A stretch of DNA of 10,958 bases from a bacterium. GTDB lineage: Bacteria > Actinomycetota > Thermoleophilia > Solirubrobacterales > 70-9. Numbering within the stretch: position 1 is the first letter of the stretch; each line of letters starts with the position of its first letter. The stretch spans positions 1 to 10,958 of the forward strand of contig PKER01000188.1 in the NCBI GenBank assembly GCA_002919115.1. Reading direction: 5' to 3'. Both the position numbers and the translations under genes were made by a program. Below the pieces are notes generated by a model. It ran no database searches. It was not told the DNA's origin and was given only the letters and a program-made list of their open reading frames with translations. This document shows positions 1 to 6,702 of this stretch, piece after piece.

Positions 1-1125
1 CGCCGCCGACGAGGCGGGCGTGGGCTCGCTCGCCGCGCCGCCGAGCTGTCCCAGGAAGATCTCGGTCGCCGCGGTCGGCAGGCGTGCGGCGAAGTCGCAG
101 ACGACGTCGATCGCTCCGTCGGACAGCTCGGCGAGGTTGTGCGACTTCCAGTAGTTGCGCGCGCCGGGCGCGAGCAGTGGATCGAAGTTCTTCTGCCAGG
201 CCGTGTAGGGGCGAGGTGCGACGTGCTCGCCCGCCGGCGCGCCGAGCGCCGCGCGCAGCTCCGCGACCTCCCGTGCGCCTTCGCCGAGATCACCGGCGTA
301 GAAGACGGCCATGAGCACGACCTCGCGGCCGTGGAGCTCGCTCGGAACGAAGGGCAGAGGGGGCGCACGGCGGATCACGACCCAGCAGGCGAGCTCGTCC
401 GGCGCCTGCTCGACGTGCGCGCGGTACCGAGCCAGAAGCTCGCGCGCGCCGGCGAACGGATAGGCCATCACTCCGGCCAGCACCTGGGGCCCGAGCGGAT
501 GCAGCTCGAGCTCGAACGACGTCACCACGCCGAAGTTCCCGCCGCCGCCGCGCAGCGCCCAGAACAGCTCGGGCTCCTCGAACTGCGTGGCGCGCACCTG
601 GCGCCCGTCGGCCGTGACCAGCTCGATCGCGCGCACGCTCTCGGCGGAGAGCCCGTGCTTGCGCGCGAGCCAGCTCACGCCGCCGCCCAGCGTGTAGCCC
701 ACGACGCCGACGTCGTGGGAGGACCCGGAGAGCGCCGCGAGGCCGTGCTCGGCCGCGCGCGGGACCACGTCGCCCCACTGGGCGCCGGCCTCGACGCGCG
801 CGATGCGCTCCTGCGGGTCGATCTCGGCGCCGCGCATGCGGCCGGTCTTGATGAGCAGCAAAGCGCTGAGGTCTCCGTACGGGATCGGGTTGTGGCCCGT
901 GCCCTGCACGGCCACCCGCAGGCCTTCGTCGCGCGCCCAGCGCACCGCCGCGGCGACGTCGCCGGCGCCCTCGGGCAGCACGACGGCCGCCGGGCGCTGG
1001 TCCACGGCGAGGTTCCAGGCGCCGCGCGCATCGTCCCAGCCCGGGTCCCGGGGCCCGTAGGCATCCCCATCGATCGCTTCGCGCAGGGCCTCGATCCGGG
1101 CCGCCGAGGTCGTAGTCGTCTCCAT
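1..1125 (-). CDS. FAD-binding oxidoreductase (FAD_binding_4, berberine-bridge-like), C-terminus cut by the window edge
   Basis: The gene is open at the left edge; 375 residues are visible from an ATG at 1125. CAGGAGGAG lies just upstream and supports this start. The FAD_binding_4 (PCMH-type) domain spans about residues 40-210. It shows GTGHNP (75-80), where H78 sits at the usual 8-alpha-histidyl FAD attachment point, the glycine-rich GYTLGGGVSWLARKHGL (143-159) and WALRGGGGNFGVV (189-201). NYWKSHNL (324-331) is typical of the substrate-domain part of this family. The segment that carries the second, cysteinyl FAD link in bicovalent members reads VGVVGYTLGGG here and has no Cys, so single-site flavinylation is inferred. 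The short C-terminal BBE segment should lie off the window. No signal peptide is visible, so it is probably cytosolic. It follows the cupin gene by 35 bases, likely in one operon. Such enzymes oxidise alcohols, amines or sugars; the substrate cannot be read from sequence. Confidence 0.9.
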   Translation of the reverse strand, partial: METTTTSAARIEALREAIDGDAYGPRDPGWDDARGAWNLAVDQRPAAVVLPEGAGDVAAAVRWARDEGLRVAVQGTGHNPIPYGDLSALLLIKTGRMRGAEIDPQERIARVEAGAQWGDVVPRAAEHGLAALSGSSHDVGVVGYTLGGGVSWLARKHGLSAESVRAIELVTADGRQVRATQFEEPELFWALRGGGGNFGVVTSFELELHPLGPQVLAGVMAYPFAGARELLARYRAHVEQAPDELACWVVIRRAPPLPFVPSELHGREVVLMAVFYAGDLGEGAREVAELRAALGAPAGEHVAPRPYTAWQKNFDPLLAPGARNYWKSHNLAELSDGAIDVVCDFAARLPTAATEIFLGQLGGAASEPTPASSAA

Positions 1126-1160
1126 CTCCAGCTCCTCCTGAGTGGGGTCCATCGCTTGCG

Positions 1161-1598
1161 TTACGCGTTCGCGCCGCGCTCGTCCGTGGGCCGCTGGGCA
1201 CGCTCCTCGGCGCCCAGGGCGCGGGCCAGCAGGTCGTCGGAGTCGAGTGCAGGGCGGATTCGCCACAGAAAGCGCGCGGCGGGTGCCCCCTGCTCTACCT
1301 CGATGCGATGCGACGTGCCGGGGGGAAGCGTCACCGCCTCCCCGGCGCGCAACACCCTGGTCGTGTCCCCCAGGCGCACGGTAAGCCGGCCCTCGATCAC
1401 CTCGAAACGGAGCTCGTGGCTCACAAAACAGCGCTCGGAGCTCGGCCCCGCCGCAGCTGTCCACACCACCTCGACCTCCGCGTACTCGCCGCGGGTCTGG
1501 GCGGCGGTCGTCAGCACGACGGCGGACTGGCCCGTGATCGCGTCGACGAGCGTTTGCCCGGCGCGGGCGCGCTCATCGGTCGGGGGGTTCGAGGCCAC
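1161..1598 (-). CDS. Small single-domain cupin protein with degenerate metal site
   Basis: The protein has 145 residues and starts at a GTG with AAGGAG seven bases upstream. A cupin barrel covers about residues 40-115. The first conserved stretch, HELRFEVIEGRLTVRLGD (61-78), and the second, LRAGEAVTLPPGTSHRIE (83-100), are typical. In most such cupins an HxH pair comes a few residues before the ERFEVLEG-like stretch; here my alignment gives R56-C57-F58 at that place. E62 and H97, the other two usual ligands, remain. The protein may therefore bind metal weakly or not at all, and may act as a binding or sensory protein rather than a dioxygenase or isomerase. The charged C-terminal tail (about 118-145) looks disordered. 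It is the first gene of a probable operon with the FAD oxidoreductase and diverges from the LuxR-type regulator, which is a candidate controller. Ligand and reaction are unknown. Confidence 0.8.
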   Translation of the reverse strand: MASNPPTDERARAGQTLVDAITGQSAVVLTTAAQTRGEYAEVEVVWTAAAGPSSERCFVSHELRFEVIEGRLTVRLGDTTRVLRAGEAVTLPPGTSHRIEVEQGAPAARFLWRIRPALDSDDLLARALGAEERAQRPTDERGANA

Positions 1599-1770
1599 TC
1601 AAGCTCTCCTTCTCGGTCGGGGGCACCTGACTTGCGCTTCGATCATCCGCCCGCAGTAACCGACTCGACATCGAGGGCGACCCCAAACACCGACCCCTAA
1701 CTTTTTGCTTGGGGTGCCCCGGAGCCAGCGCAACCTCGCTGGATTCCCCGTGGAGCCGTAATCTTGCGGC
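1599..1770. promoter_or_regulatory. Divergent intergenic region between cupin and LuxR-type regulator genes
   Basis: This 172-base region must hold promoters for both directions. It contains a direct repeat CGACCCC at 1678-1684 and 1691-1697 (period 13), each followed by a near-identical AAA/TAA. ACCCCAA at 1680-1686 is mirrored by TTGGGGT at 1709-1715 with an AT-rich stretch between. These are plausible operator elements, but they are short and the region is G/C-biased. A clear box is seen only for the regulator (listed separately). I could not identify a convincing -10 for the cupin gene. Confidence 0.45.
1759..1764 (+). promoter_or_regulatory. -10 box (TAATCT) of a probable leaderless promoter for the LuxR-type regulator
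   Basis: TAATCT fits the actinobacterial TANNNT -10 consensus. Exactly six bases separate it from the GTG start at 1771, so the expected transcription start falls on or next to the start codon. No Shine-Dalgarno sequence exists in the gap. No recognisable -35 is seen 16-18 bases upstream, which is common in actinobacteria. Confidence 0.55.
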
Positions 1771-4590
1771 GTGCCTCAACTTCATACGGGTGGGCTCCTC
1801 GAGCGCGGTGAAGAGCTCGCAACCGTCACTGCCGCGCTCGAGCGCGCCGCCGGCGGGGACGGCGCGGTGATCGTCATCGAGGGCCCGCCCGGGATCGGCA
1901 AGACCGCGCTCTTGGAGGCGGCGCGGGGCGAGGCGCTCGACTCGGGCTTCCGCCTGCTCACCGCGCGCGCCGGCGAGCACGAGCGCGAGTTCTCCTGGGG
2001 CGTCGTGCGCCAGCTCTTCGACCCCGTGCTCGCCGCGGCGACCGATGAGGAGCTCGCTGCGCTCTGGCGCGGGCCGGCGGAGGCGGCGCGCCCGCTCTTC
2101 CAGGCGACCGGCCTGGGCCCAGAGCACGACAGCTCCTTCGCGGTCTCGCACGGGCTCTTCTGGCTCGCGGCGAACATCGCCGACGAGCGCCCCGTGCTGC
2201 TCGTGGTCGACGACCTGCACTGGTGCGACGGCTCCTCGCTCTCGTTCCTGGACTACTGCGCCCGCCGCCTCGACGGGCTCCCGCTCGCGGTGCTGGGCAC
2301 GCTGCGCCCGCGCGAGCCCGGCGCCGACCACGCGCTGCTCGACGCCTTCTGCACCAACCCCTCCGCGGTGCTCGTGCGGCCGCAGCCCTTGAGCGAGGCC
2401 GGGTCGGCCGCGTTCCTCGAAGCCCAGCTCGACGAGCTCCCCGGGCCCGGGGTGGCCGCGGCCTCGCACCGGGCGACGGGCGGCAACCCGCTCCTGCCCA
2501 GCGAGCTGGCCCGCACGCTGCGTTCCCGCGACCCGCAGGACGACCCCGCGGACGTCATCGCGAGCGGCGGGCCTGCCGTGGCGCGCACGGTCGCGATCCG
2601 CATGCGCAACGCGAGCGCGGACGCGCGCCGCCTCGTTCAGGCCGCCGCGGTGCTGGGCGACGAGTGGCCGCTCGCCACCGCCGTCGCGATCGCGGAGCTC
2701 GACGCCGCCGCGGCCGACGCAGCCGCGCGCCAGCTGGTCGGGATCGACGTGCTCAAGCCCGGCGCGTCGATGAGCTTCGTCCACCCCGTGGTCCGCGCCG
2801 CGATCTACGAGGACATCGGGCCGCTGGAGCGCTCGCGCCTGCACGCTCGCACGGCGGAGATCCTGGAAGCGGGCGGCGCCCCGCTCGAGCGCGTCGCCGG
2901 CCATCTGGTCCACGTGCACCCCGCCGGCGATCCCGCGGCGTTCGCGAAGCTCCGCGACGCCTCGCGCAGCGCGCTCGCGAGCGGCGACATGGGCGCCGCG
3001 GTCACGCTGCTTCGGCGCGCGCTCGCCGAGCCCCCTCCCCCCGAGCAGCGCACGGGCGTCCTCGCCGCCCTCGGCTTCGCCGCGGCGATGCGCGACGCCC
3101 CGGCGGCGATCGGTTATCTGACCGAGGCGTTCGACGGCGCCGAGGACCCGCGGGTGCGCGCCGCGATCGCCGAGCTGCTCATCCGGTCGCTGCAGTTCAT
3201 GGAGGAGCCGAGGCGCGCCGTCGACATCGGCTCGCGCGTACTAGGCGAGCTCGGCCCCGAGCACGACGTCGAGCGCCGCCGCCTCGAGGCCGCGCTGATC
3301 GAGCTCGACCTCATGCGCCGCGCCGGGCTCGGGTGGGTCCGGGACCGCATCCAGGGGGCAGCGTCGATCGAGCCGGCCGACTACGCCGCGTGCGCGCAGA
3401 TCTCCCTGGCGGTCGGGGCCAGGATGCGCGCGCTGGAGATCACCGCCGACGAGACGGTCGCCGAGGTGGGCCGCGCGCTCGCCGGCGGCCGGCTCCTGCA
3501 CGAGGCGCAGGGCAGCATCGCGCAGGTCATCCCCGCGATCGCGCTCGCCGTCGCCGACCGCCCCGGGCACGGGATCTCCGTCTGCGACGACGCGCTGCGG
3601 GCGTCGGAACGCACGGGCTCCGCCCTCGGCTACGTAGCCAACCGGATCTTCAGGGCCTGGTGCCACGATCGCGCGGGCAACGTCGAGGAGGTGGCCGCCG
3701 ACGCCGAGGAGGCGGTGCGCGCGGGGACCGCCTACGGCACGGCGCCCGCCATCACTTGGTCGAGCGCGCTCTGGGCCGAGGCGCTGATCGAAATGGACCA
3801 GCTGGAGCAGGCCGAGCGGCGGCTGCTCACGCTCGGGCCCCTGGAGGACATCCCCAACCGCTGGCACTGGCTCACGACCAAGCTCGCCTGGTCGCGCCTT
3901 TTGCGCCTGCTCGGCGACGCCGAGCGCGCCCTCCAGCTCGCGCGAGAGGTGGGCGCCGCCTACGAGGAACTCGGCGGGCTCAACCCCGCCTACATCCCCT
4001 GGCGCTTCCGCGCGAGCGAAGCACTCCTGATGCTCCCCGACCGCAGCGAGGAGGCGCGGGCGTTCGCCGCCGAGACCGTCGAGCTCGCGCGGCGCTGGGG
4101 AGCGCCCTCGGGGATCGGCGCGGCCCTGCGCCTCCAAGCGCTCGCCGAGCCCGACGACGCCGAGGAGCTGCTCACCGAGTCGGTCGCCGTGCTGGAGGGC
4201 TCTGAGGCGCGCCTGGAGCGCGCCCGCTCGTTCGTGGAGCTCGGCGCAGCCCAGCGCCGCGCGAACCGCAAGGGCGCCTCGCGCGAGCCGCTGCGGATCG
4301 GCATGGACCTCGCCGAGTCATGCGGGGCCCACGCGCTCGTCGAGCAGGCGCGCACCGAGCTGCGCGCCTCCGGGATGCGCGTGCGGCGCACGGCGATCGG
4401 CGGCCCCGGCTCGCTCACGCCGAGCGAGCGCCGCACCGCCGAGCTCGCCGCCCAGGGCCTCTCGAACCGCGAGATCGCCCAGCAGCTCTTCGTGACGGTG
4501 AAGACCGTCGAGGTCCACCTCTCGAACACCTACCGCAAGCTCGACATCCGCGGCCGCCCGCAGCTCGCGAGCGCGCTGGACGTGGCATAG
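1771..4590 (+). CDS. LuxR-family transcriptional regulator with N-terminal ATPase domain (LAL family)
   Basis: The product has 939 residues, within the usual 850-1000 of LAL (MalT-like) regulators. An N-terminal AAA/STAND-type ATPase domain has Walker A GPPGIGKT at 38-45 and Walker B VLLVVDDLHW at 142-151. A long helical middle (about 350-850), rich in Ala, Leu and Glu, resembles the TPR-like sensor region of the family. The C-terminal LuxR-type helix-turn-helix (about 881-937) contains LTPSERRTAELAAQGLSNRE followed by the recognition-helix stretch TVKTVEVHLSNTYRKL. These proteins are cytosolic ATP-dependent activators that respond to an inducer bound by the middle region. The start is a GTG directly after a TAATCT box and has no Shine-Dalgarno sequence, so the mRNA is probably leaderless. 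The gene diverges from the cupin/FAD-oxidoreductase pair, its most likely target by position (inference). The inducer is unknown. Confidence 0.92.
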   Translation: MPQLHTGGLLERGEELATVTAALERAAGGDGAVIVIEGPPGIGKTALLEAARGEALDSGFRLLTARAGEHEREFSWGVVRQLFDPVLAAATDEELAALWRGPAEAARPLFQATGLGPEHDSSFAVSHGLFWLAANIADERPVLLVVDDLHWCDGSSLSFLDYCARRLDGLPLAVLGTLRPREPGADHALLDAFCTNPSAVLVRPQPLSEAGSAAFLEAQLDELPGPGVAAASHRATGGNPLLPSELARTLRSRDPQDDPADVIASGGPAVARTVAIRMRNASADARRLVQAAAVLGDEWPLATAVAIAELDAAAADAAARQLVGIDVLKPGASMSFVHPVVRAAIYEDIGPLERSRLHARTAEILEAGGAPLERVAGHLVHVHPAGDPAAFAKLRDASRSALASGDMGAAVTLLRRALAEPPPPEQRTGVLAALGFAAAMRDAPAAIGYLTEAFDGAEDPRVRAAIAELLIRSLQFMEEPRRAVDIGSRVLGELGPEHDVERRRLEAALIELDLMRRAGLGWVRDRIQGAASIEPADYAACAQISLAVGARMRALEITADETVAEVGRALAGGRLLHEAQGSIAQVIPAIALAVADRPGHGISVCDDALRASERTGSALGYVANRIFRAWCHDRAGNVEEVAADAEEAVRAGTAYGTAPAITWSSALWAEALIEMDQLEQAERRLLTLGPLEDIPNRWHWLTTKLAWSRLLRLLGDAERALQLAREVGAAYEELGGLNPAYIPWRFRASEALLMLPDRSEEARAFAAETVELARRWGAPSGIGAALRLQALAEPDDAEELLTESVAVLEGSEARLERARSFVELGAAQRRANRKGASREPLRIGMDLAESCGAHALVEQARTELRASGMRVRRTAIGGPGSLTPSERRTAELAAQGLSNREIAQQLFVTVKTVEVHLSNTYRKLDIRGRPQLASALDVA

Positions 4591-4625
4591 CCGGCGCCGG
4601 CTGCCGCAAGCCGGGCTCCGGCCCG
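4589..4625 (+). terminator. Candidate terminator hairpins after the LuxR-type regulator
   Basis: A 14-base perfect palindrome AGCCGGCGCCGGCT (4589-4602) overlaps the stop codon. A second hairpin follows, CGGGC-TCCG-GCCCG (4612-4625), whose loop is of the stable UNCG type closed by a C-G pair. There is no T tract, so intrinsic termination is uncertain; actinobacterial terminators often lack one. Confidence 0.35.
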
Positions 4626-4662
4626 ACCTTCGCGCAAGCGCCGCCCGGGGCACGCGCCACCC

Positions 4663-4690
4663 GGTTGCTAACCTGCGCGCCCGGTTAACC
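4663..4690. promoter_or_regulatory. Twin GGTT/AACC palindromes upstream of the 51-residue protein gene
   Basis: GGTT-GCT-AACC (4663-4673) and GGTTAACC (4683-4690) start 20 bases apart, about two helical turns, and each is preceded by CCC. The first overlaps TAACCT (4669-4674), a possible -10 box. The pair ends 15 bases before the ATG at 4706. This looks like a two-site operator, but no cognate protein can be named. Confidence 0.4.
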
Positions 4691-4705
4691 CGTTATCCAG
4701 TCGCC

Positions 4706-4861
4706 ATGAATGAAGTCGCCGAACATCCCAAGCCCTCGCCCGAGATCGAGCAGCTCGTGCTCTTCGGGCGCATCGACGAGGCCGTAGCGCTCTACGCGAA
4801 GCAGGCGGAGGTCGACGAGGCCACCGCGCGCGCCGTCGTCGAGGCGCTCGCCGAGAGCTGA
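4706..4861 (+). CDS. 51-residue small protein, possibly resembling the ribosomal L7/L12 C-terminal helical motif
   Basis: The ATG-to-TGA frame gives 51 residues. It opens with the charged, proline-containing MNEVAEHPKPSP (1-12), then has two predicted helices: EIEQLVLFGRIDEAVALYAK (13-32) and EATARAVVEALAES (38-51). The pattern of a GRIDEAVALY-type helix, a short turn, then a helix ending in VVEAL recalls the KIEAIK...LKEAKDLVE element of bL12 C-terminal domains, which also occurs in short stand-alone actinobacterial proteins. The central Gly-Leu-Gly of bL12 is not kept, so the likeness is only suggestive. Third-position G/C, a promoter-like upstream region and clean boundaries between two real genes support coding. 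There is no Shine-Dalgarno sequence. It ends 65 bases before the transporter gene. No function can be assigned. Confidence 0.6.
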   Translation: MNEVAEHPKPSPEIEQLVLFGRIDEAVALYAKQAEVDEATARAVVEALAES

Positions 4862-4911
4862 AGCCCCACGGCACCGCGGGCTCGCGACGCACAGGCTGCC
4901 GCCGGGCGCGT

Positions 4912-4917
4912 TAGCCT
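4912..4917 (+). promoter_or_regulatory. -10 box (TAGCCT) of a probable leaderless promoter for the transporter gene
   Basis: TAGCCT fits TANNNT and is followed by nine bases and then the ATG at 4927. The expected transcription start therefore lies zero to three bases before the start codon. No Shine-Dalgarno sequence is present. This suggests the transporter-CBS operon has its own promoter, separate from the small upstream gene. Confidence 0.45.
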
Positions 4918-4926
4918 GCCGATCCC

Positions 4927-6189
4927 ATGGCAGTCGCCGTCGCCACGTTCCTGATCGCGCTCGCGCTGATCGCGAGCGAGAAGATCCACCGTACGAAGGT
5001 CGCCCTCCTCGGCGCGGCGGTCGTCGTCCTGTTCACGGGCGAGGCCTACGACCAGGAGCACGCCGTCGAGGCCATCGACTTCAACACGATCGGCCTGCTC
5101 GCGGGGATGATGATCCTGGTCTACATCACCCAGCAGACCGGGGTCTACGACTACATCGCCGTGCGCGCCGGGCAGCTCTCGCGCGGCAAGCCCTTCCTCG
5201 TCGTCCTCTACATGGCGGGCACGACGGCGCTGCTCTCCGCGTTCCTGGACAACCTGACGACGATCCTGCTGGTCGTCCCCGTCACCTTCCTGCTCGCCGA
5301 CGCGCTCGACATCGACCCGATCCCGCTGATCATCATCGAGGTGATCGCGTCGAACATCGGCGGCACCGCCACGCTGATCGGCGACCCGCCGAACATCATC
5401 ATCGCTGGCGCCACCGGCCTCAGCTTCAACAGCTTCATCGTCAACCTCGCCCCTGCCGTCGTGGTCACGCTCGCGGTGATCGTGGGCGCCCTCTACTTCG
5501 CCTTCCGCTCGCGCCTGCAGATCGAGGACCGCAACCGCGACGCGGTCCTCGAGCTCGACGCACGCGCCTCGATCCGCGATTGGGACGAGCTGCGCCGCAG
5601 CGTCCCCGTCCTGCTGCTCACCATCCTCGCCTTCTTCGCCCACCAGGCGCTGCACATCGAGCCCGCGACCGTGGCCCTCACCGGCGCCGCGGTCGCCCTG
5701 CTCGTCACGCGCCTCGACCTCGAGGACGTGCTCGCCGGGATCGAGTGGCCGACCCTCTTCTTCTTCGTGGCGCTGTTCGTGATCGTCGGCGCGCTCGAGG
5801 AGACCGGCGCGATCGACGAGGTCGCGCAGGCCACCCAGGACCTGACCGGCGGCGACCGCGTCGCCGAGCTGCTCGGCATCGTCTGGATCGCGGGGATCGG
5901 CTCCGGGGTGGTGGACAACATCCCGTTCACGACGGCGATGATCCCGGTCGTCGAGTCGCTGCAGGGAGACGGCCTGGACGACGCCTACTGGTGGGCGCTG
6001 GCGCTGGGCGCGTGCTTCGGCGGCAACGCGACGATCATCGCCGCCGCGGCGAACGTCGCGGCCGCCGGGCTCGCCGAGCGCGCCGGCCGGCCGATCGGCT
6101 TCATGCGCTTCCTCGCGGTCGGCGTCCCCGCCACCCTCGCGAGCCTCGTGCTCGCGACCGCGTATGTTGCGCTCAGGTACATCGCCTAA
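4927..6189 (+). CDS. ArsB/NhaD-type ion-transporter superfamily membrane permease
   Basis: The protein has 420 residues and is strongly hydrophobic, with about ten to eleven membrane segments. It has the internally duplicated design of the ion-transporter superfamily (ArsB, NhaD, CitM, human P protein). The half-repeat signatures pair up: SAFLDNLTTILLVVPV (104-119) with SGVVDNIPFTTAMIPVV (326-342), and IGGTATLIGDPPN (144-156) with GACFGGNATIIAAAANV (361-377). These are the re-entrant, ion- and substrate-binding hairpins in known relatives. A hydrophilic loop (about 194-225) separates the halves. The GDPPN motif suits the ArsB/NhaD/P-protein branch. The substrate (arsenite, sodium/proton exchange, or an organic anion) cannot be decided; no arsR or arsC lies nearby, so an arsenic role is unsupported. 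The ATG start follows a TAGCCT box without a Shine-Dalgarno sequence. The CBS-domain gene follows after 10 bases. Confidence 0.88.
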   Translation: MAVAVATFLIALALIASEKIHRTKVALLGAAVVVLFTGEAYDQEHAVEAIDFNTIGLLAGMMILVYITQQTGVYDYIAVRAGQLSRGKPFLVVLYMAGTTALLSAFLDNLTTILLVVPVTFLLADALDIDPIPLIIIEVIASNIGGTATLIGDPPNIIIAGATGLSFNSFIVNLAPAVVVTLAVIVGALYFAFRSRLQIEDRNRDAVLELDARASIRDWDELRRSVPVLLLTILAFFAHQALHIEPATVALTGAAVALLVTRLDLEDVLAGIEWPTLFFFVALFVIVGALEETGAIDEVAQATQDLTGGDRVAELLGIVWIAGIGSGVVDNIPFTTAMIPVVESLQGDGLDDAYWWALALGACFGGNATIIAAAANVAAAGLAERAGRPIGFMRFLAVGVPATLASLVLATAYVALRYIA

Positions 6190-6199
6190 GGAGGAGGAG

Positions 6200-6676
6200 A
6201 TGCCCACCAGGATCGCCAACAGCATCATCCGGGAGGTAACGCCGCTGCGCGCCAGCGACCCGGTGGGCACCGCGGTCGCGCGCGTGCTCGAGTCGGGCCT
6301 GCCGGCCCTGCCCGCGGTCGAGGAGGACGGCCGGTTCGCCGGCATCTTCGGCGAGCGCGAGTTCCTCGCCGCACTCTTCCCCGGCTGGATCGACACGATG
6401 GGCTCAGCGGCGATGATCAGGCGCTCGATCGACGAGCAGATCGAGCGCCGCGAGGAGTGCCGCGAGCAACCGATCGACAAGTACCTGACCCGCGACCACG
6501 TCCTGGTCGCGGACGACTACGCGGACACCCAGATCGCCGAGATCTTCCTGCACCACCGGGTGCTGATCGTGCCGATCGCGACCGACGGGCGCGTGCACGC
6601 GGTCGTCACGCGCGCGGACTTCTTCCGCGCGCTCGCCGAGCGCTTCGCGGACGCGGCCGAGGACGTGGGCGACTGA
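6200..6676 (+). CDS. Two-CBS-domain protein, probable regulatory partner of the transporter
   Basis: The product has 158 residues. I chose the ATG at 6200 because AAGGAGG (6188-6194) lies just upstream, overlapping the transporter's stop codon. An in-frame ATG at 6164 would overlap the transporter by 26 bases and has no such site. CBS motif 1 covers about residues 8-62 (TPLRASDPVGTAVARVLESG, then LPAVEEDGRFAGIFGEREFL). CBS motif 2 covers about 92-150 (PIDKYLTRDHVLVADD, then VLIVPIATDGRVHAVVTRAD). An Arg/Glu-rich helix (about 73-90) links them. Paired CBS motifs form a Bateman module that usually binds AMP, ADP, ATP or S-adenosyl ligands. There is no catalytic domain and no membrane segment. 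The 10-base gap to the transporter gene indicates co-transcription, so ligand-dependent control of transport is the natural inference. Confidence 0.85.
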   Translation: MPTRIANSIIREVTPLRASDPVGTAVARVLESGLPALPAVEEDGRFAGIFGEREFLAALFPGWIDTMGSAAMIRRSIDEQIERREECREQPIDKYLTRDHVLVADDYADTQIAEIFLHHRVLIVPIATDGRVHAVVTRADFFRALAERFADAAEDVGD

Positions 6677-6683
6677 CCGGGCC

Positions 6684-6702
6684 GGGCGCCTACTCGGCGC
6701 CC
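6684..6702. terminator. Candidate bidirectional terminator hairpin between convergent genes
   Basis: GGGCGCC (6684-6690), loop TACTC, GGCGCCC (6696-6702) form a perfect seven-pair G/C stem at the junction of the CBS gene (stop at 6676) and the convergent lipoprotein gene, whose stop codon (6692-6690) lies at the stem-loop boundary. It could end transcripts from either side. There is no T tract on either strand, so the call rests on position and symmetry. Confidence 0.4.

Noticed and set aside
290..1201. Minus-strand open frame overlapping the FAD oxidoreductase in another frame
   Set aside because: Arg/Gly/Pro-rich shadow of the real frame, which shows GTGHNP, GYTLGGG and GGGGNFG.
139..1659. 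Long plus-strand open frame opposite the FAD oxidoreductase and cupin genes
   Set aside because: Its translation is Arg/Ala/His-rich low-complexity without domain motifs. The opposite strand encodes two recognisable proteins with ribosome-binding sites. Long antisense frames are expected at this GC content.
1620..1720. GGGGCACC (1620-1627) and GGTGCCCC (1713-1720) as a long-range inverted repeat
   Set aside because: Eight bases with an 85-base gap in G/C-rich DNA is easily chance; not used as a feature.
1573..2919. Minus-strand frame opposite the LuxR-type regulator's N-terminus
   Set aside because: The plus strand holds Walker A and B motifs; the antisense frame has biased composition and no motifs.
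2223..4205. 660-codon alternative plus frame within the LuxR-type regulator
   Set aside because: Almost entirely Arg, Ala, Gly and Pro; a frame-shifted shadow of the real gene.
4927..6189. Calling the permease an arsenite pump (arsB)
   Set aside because: The fold and motifs fit the whole superfamily, and no arsR, arsC or other arsenic gene is nearby.
6164..6199. Upstream ATG for the CBS protein
   Set aside because: It overlaps the transporter end and encodes a motif-free stretch that is really the ribosome-binding site (Lys-Glu-Glu-Glu from AAGGAGGAGGAG).
4792..6480. 562-codon minus frame opposite the transporter and CBS genes
   Set aside because: Asp/Arg/Glu-rich mirror of hydrophobic transporter codons; it spans several real genes on the other strand.
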